DNA of 64,000 nt, taken from contig NZ_PRKW01000001.1 in assembly GCF_002927275.1 (NCBI RefSeq), forward strand, positions 310,001 through 374,000. Direction: 5' to 3'. Positions 52,049 to 60,986 of the stretch are shown here, in pieces. The notes below the pieces were generated by a model that made no database searches, had not been told where the DNA came from, and worked only from the letters and a program-made list of their open reading frames with translations. Numbering within the stretch: position 1 is the stretch's first letter; each line of letters begins with the position of its first letter. This stretch comes from Arthrobacter pityocampae. GTDB lineage: Bacteria; Actinomycetota; Actinomycetes; Actinomycetales; Micrococcaceae. A program made the position numbers and the translations under genes.

Positions 52049-53779
52049 GTGAACAACCCTGCCGCGCGCCGCACCAGCCACGGACGGGCGACCCACGGTG
52101 GAATCCGCGTCGCCGGGCTGGCCGTCGCCGTCGCCGCCGCGGTGTCCCTCGCCTCCTGCACGGCCGGCCAGGTCCCGCCGCCCCAGCCCGCGACGACGAC
52201 GGCGCCCCCCGCGTCGGAAGCCGCCACCTTCACCTTCGGGACGGCCGCGCATCCCCGCACCCTCGACCCGGCGCTCGCGAACGACACCGAGTCCTTCCGC
52301 GTGAGCCAGCAGATCCTGCAGGGACTCGTGGGCGTGGACCCGTTGACCTCCGAGCCGACGCCGCTGCTGGCCGAATCCTGGGACGAGGGGGACGACGGGC
52401 GGTCCTACGAGTTCACGCTGCGGGAGGACGTCGTATTCCACGACGGCGAACCGTTCGACGCCGACGCCGTGTGCGCCAACTTCGACCGCTGGTACACATT
52501 CCCCGAGACGGCGCGGGCCGCGGCGAGCAGGCTGCCCTTCGAGAACGTGTTCAAGGGCTACTCCGACACCCCCGAGGTGAGCCTCTACAAGGGCTGCACG
52601 GCGACTTCGGCGTACACCGTGGACCTGCAGCTCACCTCCCGGATCACCGGACTGATCCCCGCACTCGCCACGCCCGCGTTCGCGATGTCCTCCCCCGCCG
52701 CGCTCGAGGCCGGCGCCGCGGACGACCTCACCGAGTCCCGGGACGGCTCGGGCATCTCCCGGTACGGCCAGGCGCCCGTCGGGACCGGCCCGTTCCGCTT
52801 CGTCTCCTGGGGGGAAGGGGACGTGGAGCTCGCCTCCTTCGACGGGTACTGGGGTGAGCGCGGGGAAGTGGAGCGTGTGGTGTTCACCACCATCACCAAC
52901 CCCGATTCCCGGGCGCGCGCCCTGACCGCGGGGCGGATCGACGGCTACGACTTCGTGTCCGTGGACAGCGCCGTCGACCTTGCACGCAACGGACTGCAGT
53001 TCCTGCAGCGCGACCCCTACTCCGTGCTCTACCTCGGCATGAACCAGGGCTTCCCCGGTGTCGACGATCCCCTGTTCCGCGAGGCCGTCGCCCATGCCAT
53101 CGACAAGGACGCCCTCGTCGACGGCCGCTTCCTCAACGGGACCAAGCCGGCGCGCCAGTTCATCCCGGAGAAGCTCGGTGTGGGCAACGAGACGGTCGAG
53201 GACTACGGCTACGACGTCTCCCTCGCCAAGGACCTCCTCGAGCGCTCCGGGTACGACGGACGCGAGCTGCCCTTCTACTACCCGCGCAACGTCTCCCGGC
53301 CCTACCTGCCGGCCCCCGAGAAGGCCTACGCCGAGCTGAGCCGCCAGCTCACCGAGGCCGGCTTCAACATCAAGCCGGTGCCCGTGGACTGGAACGACAG
53401 CTATGTGGAGGCGGTCCAGCAGTCCGGGGACCGGGCCTTCCACCTGCTCGGGTGGAGCGGCAGCTACCAGGACCCGGACAACTTCGTGGGCGCCCTCTTC
53501 GGCACGTACTCGGAGGAGTTCGCCTACGACGACCCGCAGCTGTTCAGCAAGGTCAACCGGGCGCGGGGACTGCCCCCGGGCGAGGACCGCACCGAGGCCT
53601 ACGCGGACATCAGCGCGCAGATCTCCGACAGGATCCCTGCCGTCCCGCTGGCCTTCCCGATCTCCGCGCTGGCGATGAGCCCGCGCGTGACCACCTACCC
53701 CGTGAGTCCTGTCATGAACGAGGTCTTCAACCGCATCGACCTCGCCGACGTCGAGCCCCTGCCGACGCCGTCGGACTGA
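52049..53779 (+). CDS. ABC transporter substrate-binding lipoprotein (peptide/nickel family)
   Basis: A 576-residue extracytoplasmic solute-binding protein of SBP family 5 (oligopeptide/dipeptide/nickel type). Near the N-terminus a hydrophobic segment ends in the lipobox SLASC, then a Pro/Thr linker, and the mature domain with FGTAAHPRTLDPALANDTESFRVSQQI, the usual first beta-strand and the core pattern VGTGPFRFVSW and RIDGYDFVSVDSAV. GTG at 52049 is chosen with GGAGAC nine bases before it; the open frame starts further upstream without support. No permease or ATPase genes are adjacent, so it is an orphan receptor. Substrate likely peptides, not proven. Confidence 0.92.
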   Translation: MNNPAARRTSHGRATHGGIRVAGLAVAVAAAVSLASCTAGQVPPPQPATTTAPPASEAATFTFGTAAHPRTLDPALANDTESFRVSQQILQGLVGVDPLTSEPTPLLAESWDEGDDGRSYEFTLREDVVFHDGEPFDADAVCANFDRWYTFPETARAAASRLPFENVFKGYSDTPEVSLYKGCTATSAYTVDLQLTSRITGLIPALATPAFAMSSPAALEAGAADDLTESRDGSGISRYGQAPVGTGPFRFVSWGEGDVELASFDGYWGERGEVERVVFTTITNPDSRARALTAGRIDGYDFVSVDSAVDLARNGLQFLQRDPYSVLYLGMNQGFPGVDDPLFREAVAHAIDKDALVDGRFLNGTKPARQFIPEKLGVGNETVEDYGYDVSLAKDLLERSGYDGRELPFYYPRNVSRPYLPAPEKAYAELSRQLTEAGFNIKPVPVDWNDSYVEAVQQSGDRAFHLLGWSGSYQDPDNFVGALFGTYSEEFAYDDPQLFSKVNRARGLPPGEDRTEAYADISAQISDRIPAVPLAFPISALAMSPRVTTYPVSPVMNEVFNRIDLADVEPLPTPSD

Positions 53780-53878
53780 GCGACCGGACGCGATGATCGC
53801 GACCCCAGGACGATTTAAGTTAGGTCACCACCAGCCGCTAGTGTTTGTCTCCTAGTGACCTCGCGACTGGAGACTCCG

Positions 53879-55372
53879 TTGACCACATCCCATCAGGGCA
53901 CGCCCGCCAAGACCACCGACGTCGTCCTGATCGGCGGCGGGATCATGAGCGCCACCCTCGGGGCGTTCCTCCGGCAGCTGCAGCCCGACTGGGACATCTC
54001 CCTGTTCGAGCGGTTGGACGTCGCGGGCCTCGAGAGCTCCGACCCCTGGAACAACGCCGGCACCGGCCACTCGGCCCTGTGCGAGCTGAACTACTCGCCC
54101 GCAGGGAAGGACGGCTCCGTCGATCCGGCCAAGGCCGTCGCCATCAACGAGCAGTTCCAGGTCTCCCGCCAGTTCTGGTCGCACATGGTCTCCGAGGGGC
54201 TCATCGGCGATCCGCGCACCTTCATCAACCCGGTGCCCCACATGAGCTTCGTCTGGGGCCAGGCCAACGCCGAGTACCTGCGCCGTCGCTACGAGGCACT
54301 GAGCCCGCAGCCGCTGTTCAGCACCATGGAGCACAGCGAGGACCACGACACCATCGCCGGGTGGACCCCGCTCGTCATGCGGGGCCGCAACCCCTCCCAG
54401 CCCGTCGCCGCCTCGCGCGTCGAGGGCGGCACCGACGTCGACTTCGGCGCCCTCACCCGCCAGCTCACCACCTACCTCGAAGGGACCGGCGTCGACCTGC
54501 ACTACGGCTTCGACGTCCTCGACGTCGCCCGGGCGACCGACGGCCGCTGGGACGTCAAGGTCAGGAACAAGGCGACCGGCGAGACCAGCACCGTCACCTC
54601 GAAGTTCGTCTTCATCGGCGCCGGCGGCGGCGCCCTGCACCTGCTGCAGCGCAGCGGCATCCCCGAGGGCCGCGGCTTCGCGGGCTTCCCGGTCTCCGGC
54701 CAGTTCCTGCGCTGCACCGACCCGGACCTCGTGGGGCAGCACAACGCCAAGGTCTACGGCCAGGCGTCCGTCGGCGCCCCGCCGATGTCCGTCCCCCACC
54801 TGGACACGCGGTTCGTCCAGGGAGAGCGCTCCCTGCTGTTCGGCCCCTACGCCGGGTTCTCCACCAAGTTCCTCAAGAGCGGCTCCTACCTGGACCTGCC
54901 GACGTCCATCCGCCCCTCGAACCTCGTCCCGATGCTCGCGGTCGCCAAGGACAACATGTCCCTGACGAAGTACCTCATCACCGAGGTCCTCAAGAACCGC
55001 GACGCCAAGAACGACGCCCTCACCGACTTCCTGCCGACCGCCGAGGGCGGCAGCTGGGAACTGATCTCCGCCGGCCAGCGTGTACAGGTCATCAAGAAGG
55101 CTCCGGGCAAGGGCGGCGTGCTGCAGTTCGGCACCGAGGTCATCACGTCGTCGGACGGCTCGGTGGGAGCGCTGCTCGGCGCCTCCCCCGGAGCGTCCAC
55201 GGCGGCCCCGATCATGGTGGAGCTGCTCGAGCGGTGCTTCCCGGCCAGAATGTCCGGCTGGGAGCCGAAGCTCAAGCAGATGCTTCCCGGGTACGGCGTC
55301 AAGCTCAACAAGGACGCCGCCCTGGCCGCCGAGGTGCAGTCGATGACCGACCGGGTCCTCAAGCTCGCATAA
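53879..55372 (+). CDS. mqo: Malate:quinone oxidoreductase
   Basis: A membrane-associated FAD enzyme that oxidises malate to oxaloacetate and passes electrons to quinone, replacing or supplementing malate dehydrogenase in the TCA cycle. The 497-residue protein opens with the FAD motif [21 protein letters not shown], followed by [17 protein letters not shown] and the C-terminal [21 protein letters not shown]. The TTG at 53879 is chosen because GGAGA lies five bases upstream. An in-frame GTG at 53855, ten bases after a TAGTGT -10 box, is an alternative start eight codons earlier. The RND exporter follows 48 bases later on the same strand. Confidence 0.96.
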   Translation: MTTSHQGTPAKTTDVVLIGGGIMSATLGAFLRQLQPDWDISLFERLDVAGLESSDPWNNAGTGHSALCELNYSPAGKDGSVDPAKAVAINEQFQVSRQFWSHMVSEGLIGDPRTFINPVPHMSFVWGQANAEYLRRRYEALSPQPLFSTMEHSEDHDTIAGWTPLVMRGRNPSQPVAASRVEGGTDVDFGALTRQLTTYLEGTGVDLHYGFDVLDVARATDGRWDVKVRNKATGETSTVTSKFVFIGAGGGALHLLQRSGIPEGRGFAGFPVSGQFLRCTDPDLVGQHNAKVYGQASVGAPPMSVPHLDTRFVQGERSLLFGPYAGFSTKFLKSGSYLDLPTSIRPSNLVPMLAVAKDNMSLTKYLITEVLKNRDAKNDALTDFLPTAEGGSWELISAGQRVQVIKKAPGKGGVLQFGTEVITSSDGSVGALLGASPGASTAAPIMVELLERCFPARMSGWEPKLKQMLPGYGVKLNKDAALAAEVQSMTDRVLKLA

Positions 55373-55420
55373 CATCCGACGGAACCAGCCGGTCGACCGT
55401 CAGCATCAAAGGCAGGTTTC

Positions 55421-58400
55421 TTGTTCCGTCTGGCCCACTTCTCCCTCGGCAACAGGGCGCTCATCGCGCTCATCACCATCCTCGCCTCGGTCTTCGGTGT
55501 CATCACCCTCGGCTCCCTGAAGCAGGAGCTCATCCCCTCCCTCGAGTTCCCGCAGATCACGGTGATCTCGACGCTGCCCGGAGCCTCCCCGGAGTACCTC
55601 GACCAGCAGGTCAGCGAACCGCTGGAGGCGGCGCTGAGCGGCGTGGAGGGCCTGGAGTCGTCGTCGTCCACCTCCCGCTCGAGCGTCTCCACCGTCAGCC
55701 TCGTCTTCGTGTACGGCACGAACCTCGACCGGGCCCGGGCGCAGGTGGACCGCGCCATCTCCACGGTGCGCCCCACCCTGCCGGACGACGTCGAGCCGCA
55801 GGCGCTCGCGGGCAGCATCAGTGACCTGCCCATCGTGTTCATGGCGGTCTCCTCCGACCAGTCGCTCAGCGAACTGAACGGTGACCTGGCCCGGCTGACC
55901 GTCCCCCGCCTGCAGAAGATCGACGGCGTCCGCACCGCCGACGTCTCCGGCGGGTCCACGCAGCACGTCGCGATCCTCCCGCGCGAGGGAGCCCTCGCCG
56001 ACGCGGGCCTGACGGTCGGCGACATCAGCAGCACCCTCGAGGACAACGGCGCACTGTTCCCGGTCGGCAGCCTCGAGGACGATCCGCGGTCGCTGACCAT
56101 CCAGGCGGGCAGTCGCATCGGATCCCTCGAGGACATCGAGACGCTGCCGGTGCTCCCCTCCTCCGAGGACCCCTCCCCCGGCCCGGTCAGCACCATCGGC
56201 GACCTGGCCGATGTCAGCCTGGCCGACGACGAGCCCACCTCCGTCGCGCGCACCAACGGCACCGAGACCCTCGCGCTGACGGTGACGAAGGTCCCCGACG
56301 GCGACACCGTTGAGATCTCGCAGCAGATCGTGGCCCTCGTCCCCGAGCTCGAGACCGAACTGGGCAACGCCGCGGACATCACCGTGGTCTTCGACCAGGC
56401 GCCGTTCATCGAGCGCAGCATCGACGACCTCACCACCGAGGGGCTGCTGGGCCTCGGCTTCGCCGTGCTGATCATCCTCGTCTTCCTCCTCTCCGTCCGC
56501 TCCACCCTCGTCACCGCGATCTCGATCCCGCTGTCGCTGCTCATCACGTTCATCGGTCTGTACGTCGCGGGGTACTCCCTGAACCTGCTGACCCTCGGCG
56601 CCCTGACGATCGCCGTCGGGCGCGTGGTGGACGACTCCATCGTCGTCATCGAGAACATCAAGCGGCACCTCGGGTACGGGGAGGAGAAGCGGGAGGCCAT
56701 CCTCACCGCGGTCCGGGAGGTGGCCGGCGCCATCACCGCCTCGACGCTGACCACCGTGGCCGTGTTCGCGCCCATCGGCTTCGTCGGCGGCCTCGCCGGC
56801 GAGCTCTTCCGCCCCTTCGCGATCACCACCGGGATCGCCCTGCTGGCCTCCCTCGGGGTGTCCCTGACCATCGTCCCGGTGCTCGCCTACTGGTTCCTGA
56901 AGCGCACGCCGCCGGCGCTCGCGTCCATCGATTCAACCGCCACCGGTTCCATTCCCGCCCGTTCCATGTCCGCCGGTTCCGCCGGTTCCACCGCCTCCCG
57001 GGCGGGGTCCGACCGCCCGTCCCTCCTCCAGCGCGGCTACCTCCCGATCCTCACCGGCACGCAGCGCCACCCCGTCATCACCCTCGTCAGCGGCGCCCTC
57101 GTCCTGGGCGCCACGGCCGCGATGGTCCCGTTCCTGCCGACCAACCTGCTCGGCTCCTCGGGCCAGAACAGCTTTTCCATCACGCAGAGCCTCGCCTCGG
57201 GCACGAGCCTGGCGACGACGGCGGAGACCGCCGCCCGGACGGAGGAGATCCTGATGGACACCCCGCAGATCCGCGACGTGCAGCTGACGGTCGGCAACCC
57301 CGAGGGCGCGTTCGCCGCCCAGTTCTCCGGCGGCGCCTCGGTGGCGACTTTCACCGTCATCACCGACGAGGACGCCGACCAGGAGGCCCTGCAGGAGTCC
57401 GTGCGCCAGGACCTCGAGGGCCTCGAGGACGCGGGCACCATCTCCCTGTCCAGCCAGCAGGGCGGCTTCGGCACCTCGAGCACCATCGACATCGACATCA
57501 CGGCGCCCGTCGCGGCGGATCTCGAGGCCGCGGACAGCGCGGTGTTCGAGGGGCTGCAGGGGCTCGACGGCGCGGGTGAGATCACGAGCAACCTCGCGGC
57601 GGCCCAGCCGCAGGTCCAGATCGACGTGGACCGCACGGCGGCCGTGGAGGCGGGTCTGAGCGAAGGTCAGATCGCGGGCCTCCTCGGCGGCAGCATCAGC
57701 CCCGTCCCGGCCGGTTCGGTCCGCTTCGAGGCGGACGACTTCCCCGTCCTGATCGGCGAGGGCACCACGATCACGAGCATCGACCAGCTCCGGGACCTGC
57801 AGGTCCCCACGGCGACGGGACCCGTCCCCCTGACCGAGGTCGCCTCCGTCGAGGAGGTCCAGGTGCCGCTGTCGGTCACGAGCTCCAACGGCGAACGCAC
57901 GGCCCGGGTCTCGATCACACCGTCCGACGACGACCTCGGCACCCTGACCGGAGCAGTGAACGAGCGCCTCGCCGGCATCGAGCTGCCGCCCGGCGCCACC
58001 GCCACCGTCGGCGGCGCCTCCAGCCAGCAGGCGGAATCGTTCGACCAGCTGTTCCTCGCCCTGTGGGCGGCGGTCGCCATCGTGTACGTCATCATGGTCG
58101 CGACGTTCAAGAGCCTCCTCCAGCCCCTGATCCTGCTCGTCTCCATCCCGTTCGCGGCCACCGGCGCCATCGCCCTGCTGCTGATCACCGGGACGCCCCT
58201 CGGGCTGCCCTCCCTCATCGGCATGCTGATGCTCGTGGGCATCGTGGTCACCAACGCGATCGTGCTGATCGACCTCATCAACCAGTACCGCCTCCCCCAC
58301 GACGGCGCGCCGGGACTGCCGGTCGCCGATGCCATCCGGGAGGGCGCCCGCCAGCGCCTGCGGCCGATCCTCATGACCGCGCTGGCCACCATCTTCGCCC

Positions 58401-58588
58401 TGACGCCGCTGGCGCTCGGCCTCACGGGGAAGGGCGGCTTCATCTCGCAGCCCCTCGCCATCGTGGTGATCGGCGGACTGGTGTCCTCCACCGCCCTGAC
58501 CCTGGTGCTGGTCCCGGTCCTGTACCGGCTCGTCGAGGGCCGCCGTGAACAGCGGGCGCTGCGCCGGGAGGCTGCAGCCGCCGCGTGA
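55421..58588 (+). CDS. RND-superfamily efflux permease (HAE1/SwrC-like)
   Basis: A 1055-residue proton-driven exporter of the AcrB/SwrC branch. There are 12 expected membrane helices in two halves, each with a large extracytoplasmic loop. The family motif GRVVDDSIVVIENIKRH contains the proton-relay Asp pair in TM4, and a repeat unit follows in the second half (GMLMLVGIVVTNAIVLIDLIN). Between the halves is a low-complexity Ser/Thr/Ala/Gly linker at about 503-530. The start is TTG at 55421, with GGCAGG just upstream. No membrane-fusion or outer-membrane partner is adjacent, as expected in a Gram-positive. A MarR regulator follows. Confidence 0.93.
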   Translation: MFRLAHFSLGNRALIALITILASVFGVITLGSLKQELIPSLEFPQITVISTLPGASPEYLDQQVSEPLEAALSGVEGLESSSSTSRSSVSTVSLVFVYGTNLDRARAQVDRAISTVRPTLPDDVEPQALAGSISDLPIVFMAVSSDQSLSELNGDLARLTVPRLQKIDGVRTADVSGGSTQHVAILPREGALADAGLTVGDISSTLEDNGALFPVGSLEDDPRSLTIQAGSRIGSLEDIETLPVLPSSEDPSPGPVSTIGDLADVSLADDEPTSVARTNGTETLALTVTKVPDGDTVEISQQIVALVPELETELGNAADITVVFDQAPFIERSIDDLTTEGLLGLGFAVLIILVFLLSVRSTLVTAISIPLSLLITFIGLYVAGYSLNLLTLGALTIAVGRVVDDSIVVIENIKRHLGYGEEKREAILTAVREVAGAITASTLTTVAVFAPIGFVGGLAGELFRPFAITTGIALLASLGVSLTIVPVLAYWFLKRTPPALASIDSTATGSIPARSMSAGSAGSTASRAGSDRPSLLQRGYLPILTGTQRHPVITLVSGALVLGATAAMVPFLPTNLLGSSGQNSFSITQSLASGTSLATTAETAARTEEILMDTPQIRDVQLTVGNPEGAFAAQFSGGASVATFTVITDEDADQEALQESVRQDLEGLEDAGTISLSSQQGGFGTSSTIDIDITAPVAADLEAADSAVFEGLQGLDGAGEITSNLAAAQPQVQIDVDRTAAVEAGLSEGQIAGLLGGSISPVPAGSVRFEADDFPVLIGEGTTITSIDQLRDLQVPTATGPVPLTEVASVEEVQVPLSVTSSNGERTARVSITPSDDDLGTLTGAVNERLAGIELPPGATATVGGASSQQAESFDQLFLALWAAVAIVYVIMVATFKSLLQPLILLVSIPFAATGAIALLLITGTPLGLPSLIGMLMLVGIVVTNAIVLIDLINQYRLPHDGAPGLPVADAIREGARQRLRPILMTALATIFALTPLALGLTGKGGFISQPLAIVVIGGLVSSTALTLVLVPVLYRLVEGRREQRALRREAAAAA

Positions 58589-58663
58589 CCGGCAGAAGGA
58601 CGGCGTACACTCGATGCGTCCGTATCTAGTTGCCGGCCGCCCGGCAGGAGGCCCGAAAGCACC

Positions 58664-59215
58664 ATGACTGACGCCCCGCACCCCGCCGTCGGTTCCGCCG
58701 TCGAACCTGCCGGCGAAGCGTCCGACGGCGCGGCTGGTGTCTCACACCCGACCGCCTCCGTCCGCCAGGCGTCGGAGACCTGGGAATCGCTCTTCCGGGC
58801 GCAGGTCGGCATCATGCAGCGCATCCGGCAGGACCCGGCGTTCAAGGACCTGCCCATCCGTGAGTACGACGTCCTGTTCAACCTCAGCCGGTGCCCCACC
58901 GGCTGGACGCGGCTCAACGAGCTCAACCACTACCTCCTGATCAGCCAGCCCAGCCTCAGCCGCATGGTGGACCGGCTCGAGGCCAGGCACCTCGTGCGCA
59001 GGCGGCCGGCGGCCAGCGACCACCGCGGCGTCGAGCTGGCGCTGACCGAGGAGGGCCGTGCGCTCCAACGGCGGATCGGCGCGGGCCACGTGCAGCGCAT
59101 CCGGGAGGTCCTCGCGCCCGTCCTGGACCCCGGGGAGATGGATCAGCTGAAGGCCCTCACGGACAAGATCAACGCCCGGCTGGGCACCACACACGAAGGG
59201 TCAGGACCAGCATGA
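58664..59215 (+). CDS. MarR-family transcriptional regulator
   Basis: A 183-residue winged-helix protein. An Ala/Gly/Pro-rich tail of about 30 residues precedes the fold. The DNA-binding helices read LNELNHYLLISQPSLSRMVDRLEARHLV, followed by the wing RRPAASDHRGVELALTEEG. It starts 75 bases after the RND gene, and its stop overlaps the SDR start (ATGA). It is a plausible repressor of the exporter and/or SDR, sensing a lipophilic ligand, but no operator is assigned. Residues for ligand binding are not recognisable. Confidence 0.92.
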   Translation: MTDAPHPAVGSAVEPAGEASDGAAGVSHPTASVRQASETWESLFRAQVGIMQRIRQDPAFKDLPIREYDVLFNLSRCPTGWTRLNELNHYLLISQPSLSRMVDRLEARHLVRRRPAASDHRGVELALTEEGRALQRRIGAGHVQRIREVLAPVLDPGEMDQLKALTDKINARLGTTHEGSGPA

Positions 59216-60168
59216 ACGATTTCACGGCGGACGCGATCGGCGATCTCACGGGCAGGCGCGCGGTCATCACCGGGGCCAACAGCGGGCTGGGCCTCGAGAC
59301 GGCCGTAGGGCTCGCGAGGAAGGGCGCCGAGGTGATCCTGGCCTGCCGGAGCGAGGACCGCGGGCGGGACGCCGAGCAGCGGGTCCGCTCGCTCACGGGC
59401 AGCGACCGCGTGGAGCTGCGCCTCCTCGATCTCGCCAGTCAGCAGTCCATCCGCGAGTTCGCGGCAGGCCTCAGCGGTCCCGTGCACCTGCTCGTCAACA
59501 ATGCCGGGGTGATGGCCACGCCGCGCTCGACGACGGCGGACGGTTTCGAACTGCAGTTCGGCACCAACCACCTGGGGCACTTCGCCCTGACGGGCCTGCT
59601 GCTGGAGAACCTCCGCGAGGCCGGGTCGTCCCGCGTGGTCACCCTCTCGAGCCTCGCCCACAAGCGGGGACGGATCGACTTCGACGACCTGCAGTCCGAG
59701 CGCCGCTACCGCCGGTGGGCCGCGTACGGGCAGAGCAAGATCGCGAACCTCTACTTCATGGTCGAACTCGACCGCCGTGCCCGGGCCGCGGGCTGGGACC
59801 TCACGTCGGTGGCGGCGCACCCGGGCGGGGCCACCACGAACCTGACGGCCGGGATGAAGATGCCGGCACTGCTCGATGTGCTCGCCGGCTTCATGGCGCT
59901 GATGGGCCAATCCGCGGCCGACGGCGCGCTGCCCACGCTCTACGCGGCCACCGCGGACGACGTCCAGGGCGGGGACTACTACGGTCCGTCCGGCGTCGGC
60001 GAGACCCGCGGCGCACCCCGCCTCGTCGCGCCGGTGCCGCGCGTCCTGGACCGTGACATCGCGGTGCGCCTCTGGAACCGCAGCACCGAGCTCACGGGTG
60101 TGGACTTCGCGGCCCTGCAGCCCGCGGGCTCCGGCGGGCCCCGGCCTCCGGAGGGGCCCCGGGGGTGA
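59212..60168 (+). CDS. Short-chain dehydrogenase/reductase (retinol dehydrogenase-like)
   Basis: A 318-residue NAD(P)-dependent SDR. It has the cofactor motif AVITGANSGLGLETAVGLARKG, NNAGVMATP, and the catalytic Ser in VVTLSSLAHKRG and Tyr-x3-Lys in WAAYGQSKIANLYF. The length and HKRG/IDFDDLQSER block resemble the retinol-dehydrogenase/WW-oxidoreductase-like subgroup often annotated as oxidoreductase. It overlaps the MarR gene by four bases, so expression is coupled. A detoxification step linked to the exporter and regulator is inferred only from gene order. Confidence 0.92.
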   Translation: MNDFTADAIGDLTGRRAVITGANSGLGLETAVGLARKGAEVILACRSEDRGRDAEQRVRSLTGSDRVELRLLDLASQQSIREFAAGLSGPVHLLVNNAGVMATPRSTTADGFELQFGTNHLGHFALTGLLLENLREAGSSRVVTLSSLAHKRGRIDFDDLQSERRYRRWAAYGQSKIANLYFMVELDRRARAAGWDLTSVAAHPGGATTNLTAGMKMPALLDVLAGFMALMGQSAADGALPTLYAATADDVQGGDYYGPSGVGETRGAPRLVAPVPRVLDRDIAVRLWNRSTELTGVDFAALQPAGSGGPRPPEGPRG

Positions 60169-60948
60169 TCAGCCCGCGGCGCCGGGGGCGATCCGGAGGG
60201 AACCGAGCATCTCGCGGATGGTTGCATAGCCCGGGGTGTCGTAGTGCTTCTGCGCTTCCCCGATCGTCCCGAACGTGACGTTCTGCGGCCCGGTGTTCTC
60301 GGGCGTCTTGGGGGCCAGGACCTCGACCTCCCCGAAGCTGACCCGGCCGAGTGGGTCACCGGCGTCGACGGTGTTGGAGAGCGTGCAGGCGAAGCCGTCC
60401 GCGCCGCCCAGCCGGTCCGTGATGCCGTAGGAGCCGAAGAAGCGGAAGCCGGCGATGATCCGGATCACGACGCGCGGCTCGAACTCCGCGCTCGCCGGCG
60501 CCTCGTCCGTGAGTTCGAGCGGTTCACTGCTGATGACGTGGTAGGGGGTGAGGTTCGCGTCCGGGCACGGAGCTTCCGGCGTCTCGATGCCGGTGTGCAG
60601 TTCGGCGATGGTCACGCCCTCCGTGGTGCGGACCGCGTAGTGCAGCGACTCGGGGGCGTAGACCCCGGGCCCCGGCTCGATCAGCTGCACCACCCACTTC
60701 TCCGGCAGCTCGAAGCTCAGCCGGCGCCCCTGATCGGTGAAGACCTTCCAGCCCTCGCGGGCCTCGCGCAGCGGTGTGCGCGCGGGCTCGGCGGGCCCGG
60801 CCGTCGCGCTCGCGGCAGACGGAGCCGGTGCTCCGCCGTCGGCCCAGGGTGCCGTGCACGCGGTGATGAGCGTCAGGACGAGCGCGGCAGCGGCGAGGGC
60901 CTGGGGCTGGTGCCGTCGGCCCGGCCCTCCGGACGGTCGGTGGTCCAT
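60169..60948 (-). CDS. Hypothetical lipoprotein
   Basis: A 259-residue exported lipoprotein of unknown role. The signal sequence ALAAAALVLTLITAC ends in a lipobox (Cys near residue 31), followed by an Ala/Pro/Ser linker. The remainder looks beta-rich, e.g. LSFELPEKWVVQLIEP and VTIAELHTGIE, and has a cysteine pair that could form a disulfide. GAGAGGACGCC precedes the ATG at 60948, with a TAGAAT -10 box at 60981-60986 on the same strand. Its stop abuts the SDR stop, making a tight convergent pair with no visible terminator. Confidence 0.85.
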   Translation of the reverse strand: MDHRPSGGPGRRHQPQALAAAALVLTLITACTAPWADGGAPAPSAASATAGPAEPARTPLREAREGWKVFTDQGRRLSFELPEKWVVQLIEPGPGVYAPESLHYAVRTTEGVTIAELHTGIETPEAPCPDANLTPYHVISSEPLELTDEAPASAEFEPRVVIRIIAGFRFFGSYGITDRLGGADGFACTLSNTVDAGDPLGRVSFGEVEVLAPKTPENTGPQNVTFGTIGEAQKHYDTPGYATIREMLGSLRIAPGAAG

Positions 60949-60980
60949 GGCGTCCTCTCTGCGGGGAACTCGGTGCCGTC

Positions 60981-60986
60981 ATTCTA
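60981..60986 (-). promoter_or_regulatory. -10 box (TAGAAT) of the lipoprotein gene
   Basis: TAGAAT on the minus strand overlaps the stop codon of the upstream cysteine desulfurase gene and lies 32 bases before the lipoprotein ATG. Confidence 0.5.

Noticed and set aside
54886-56871. 661-codon open frame on the minus strand opposite mqo and the RND gene
   Set aside because: It is antisense to two genes with clear family motifs. Its translation is Ser/Arg/Thr-rich without any domain, typical of a shadow frame in GC-rich DNA.
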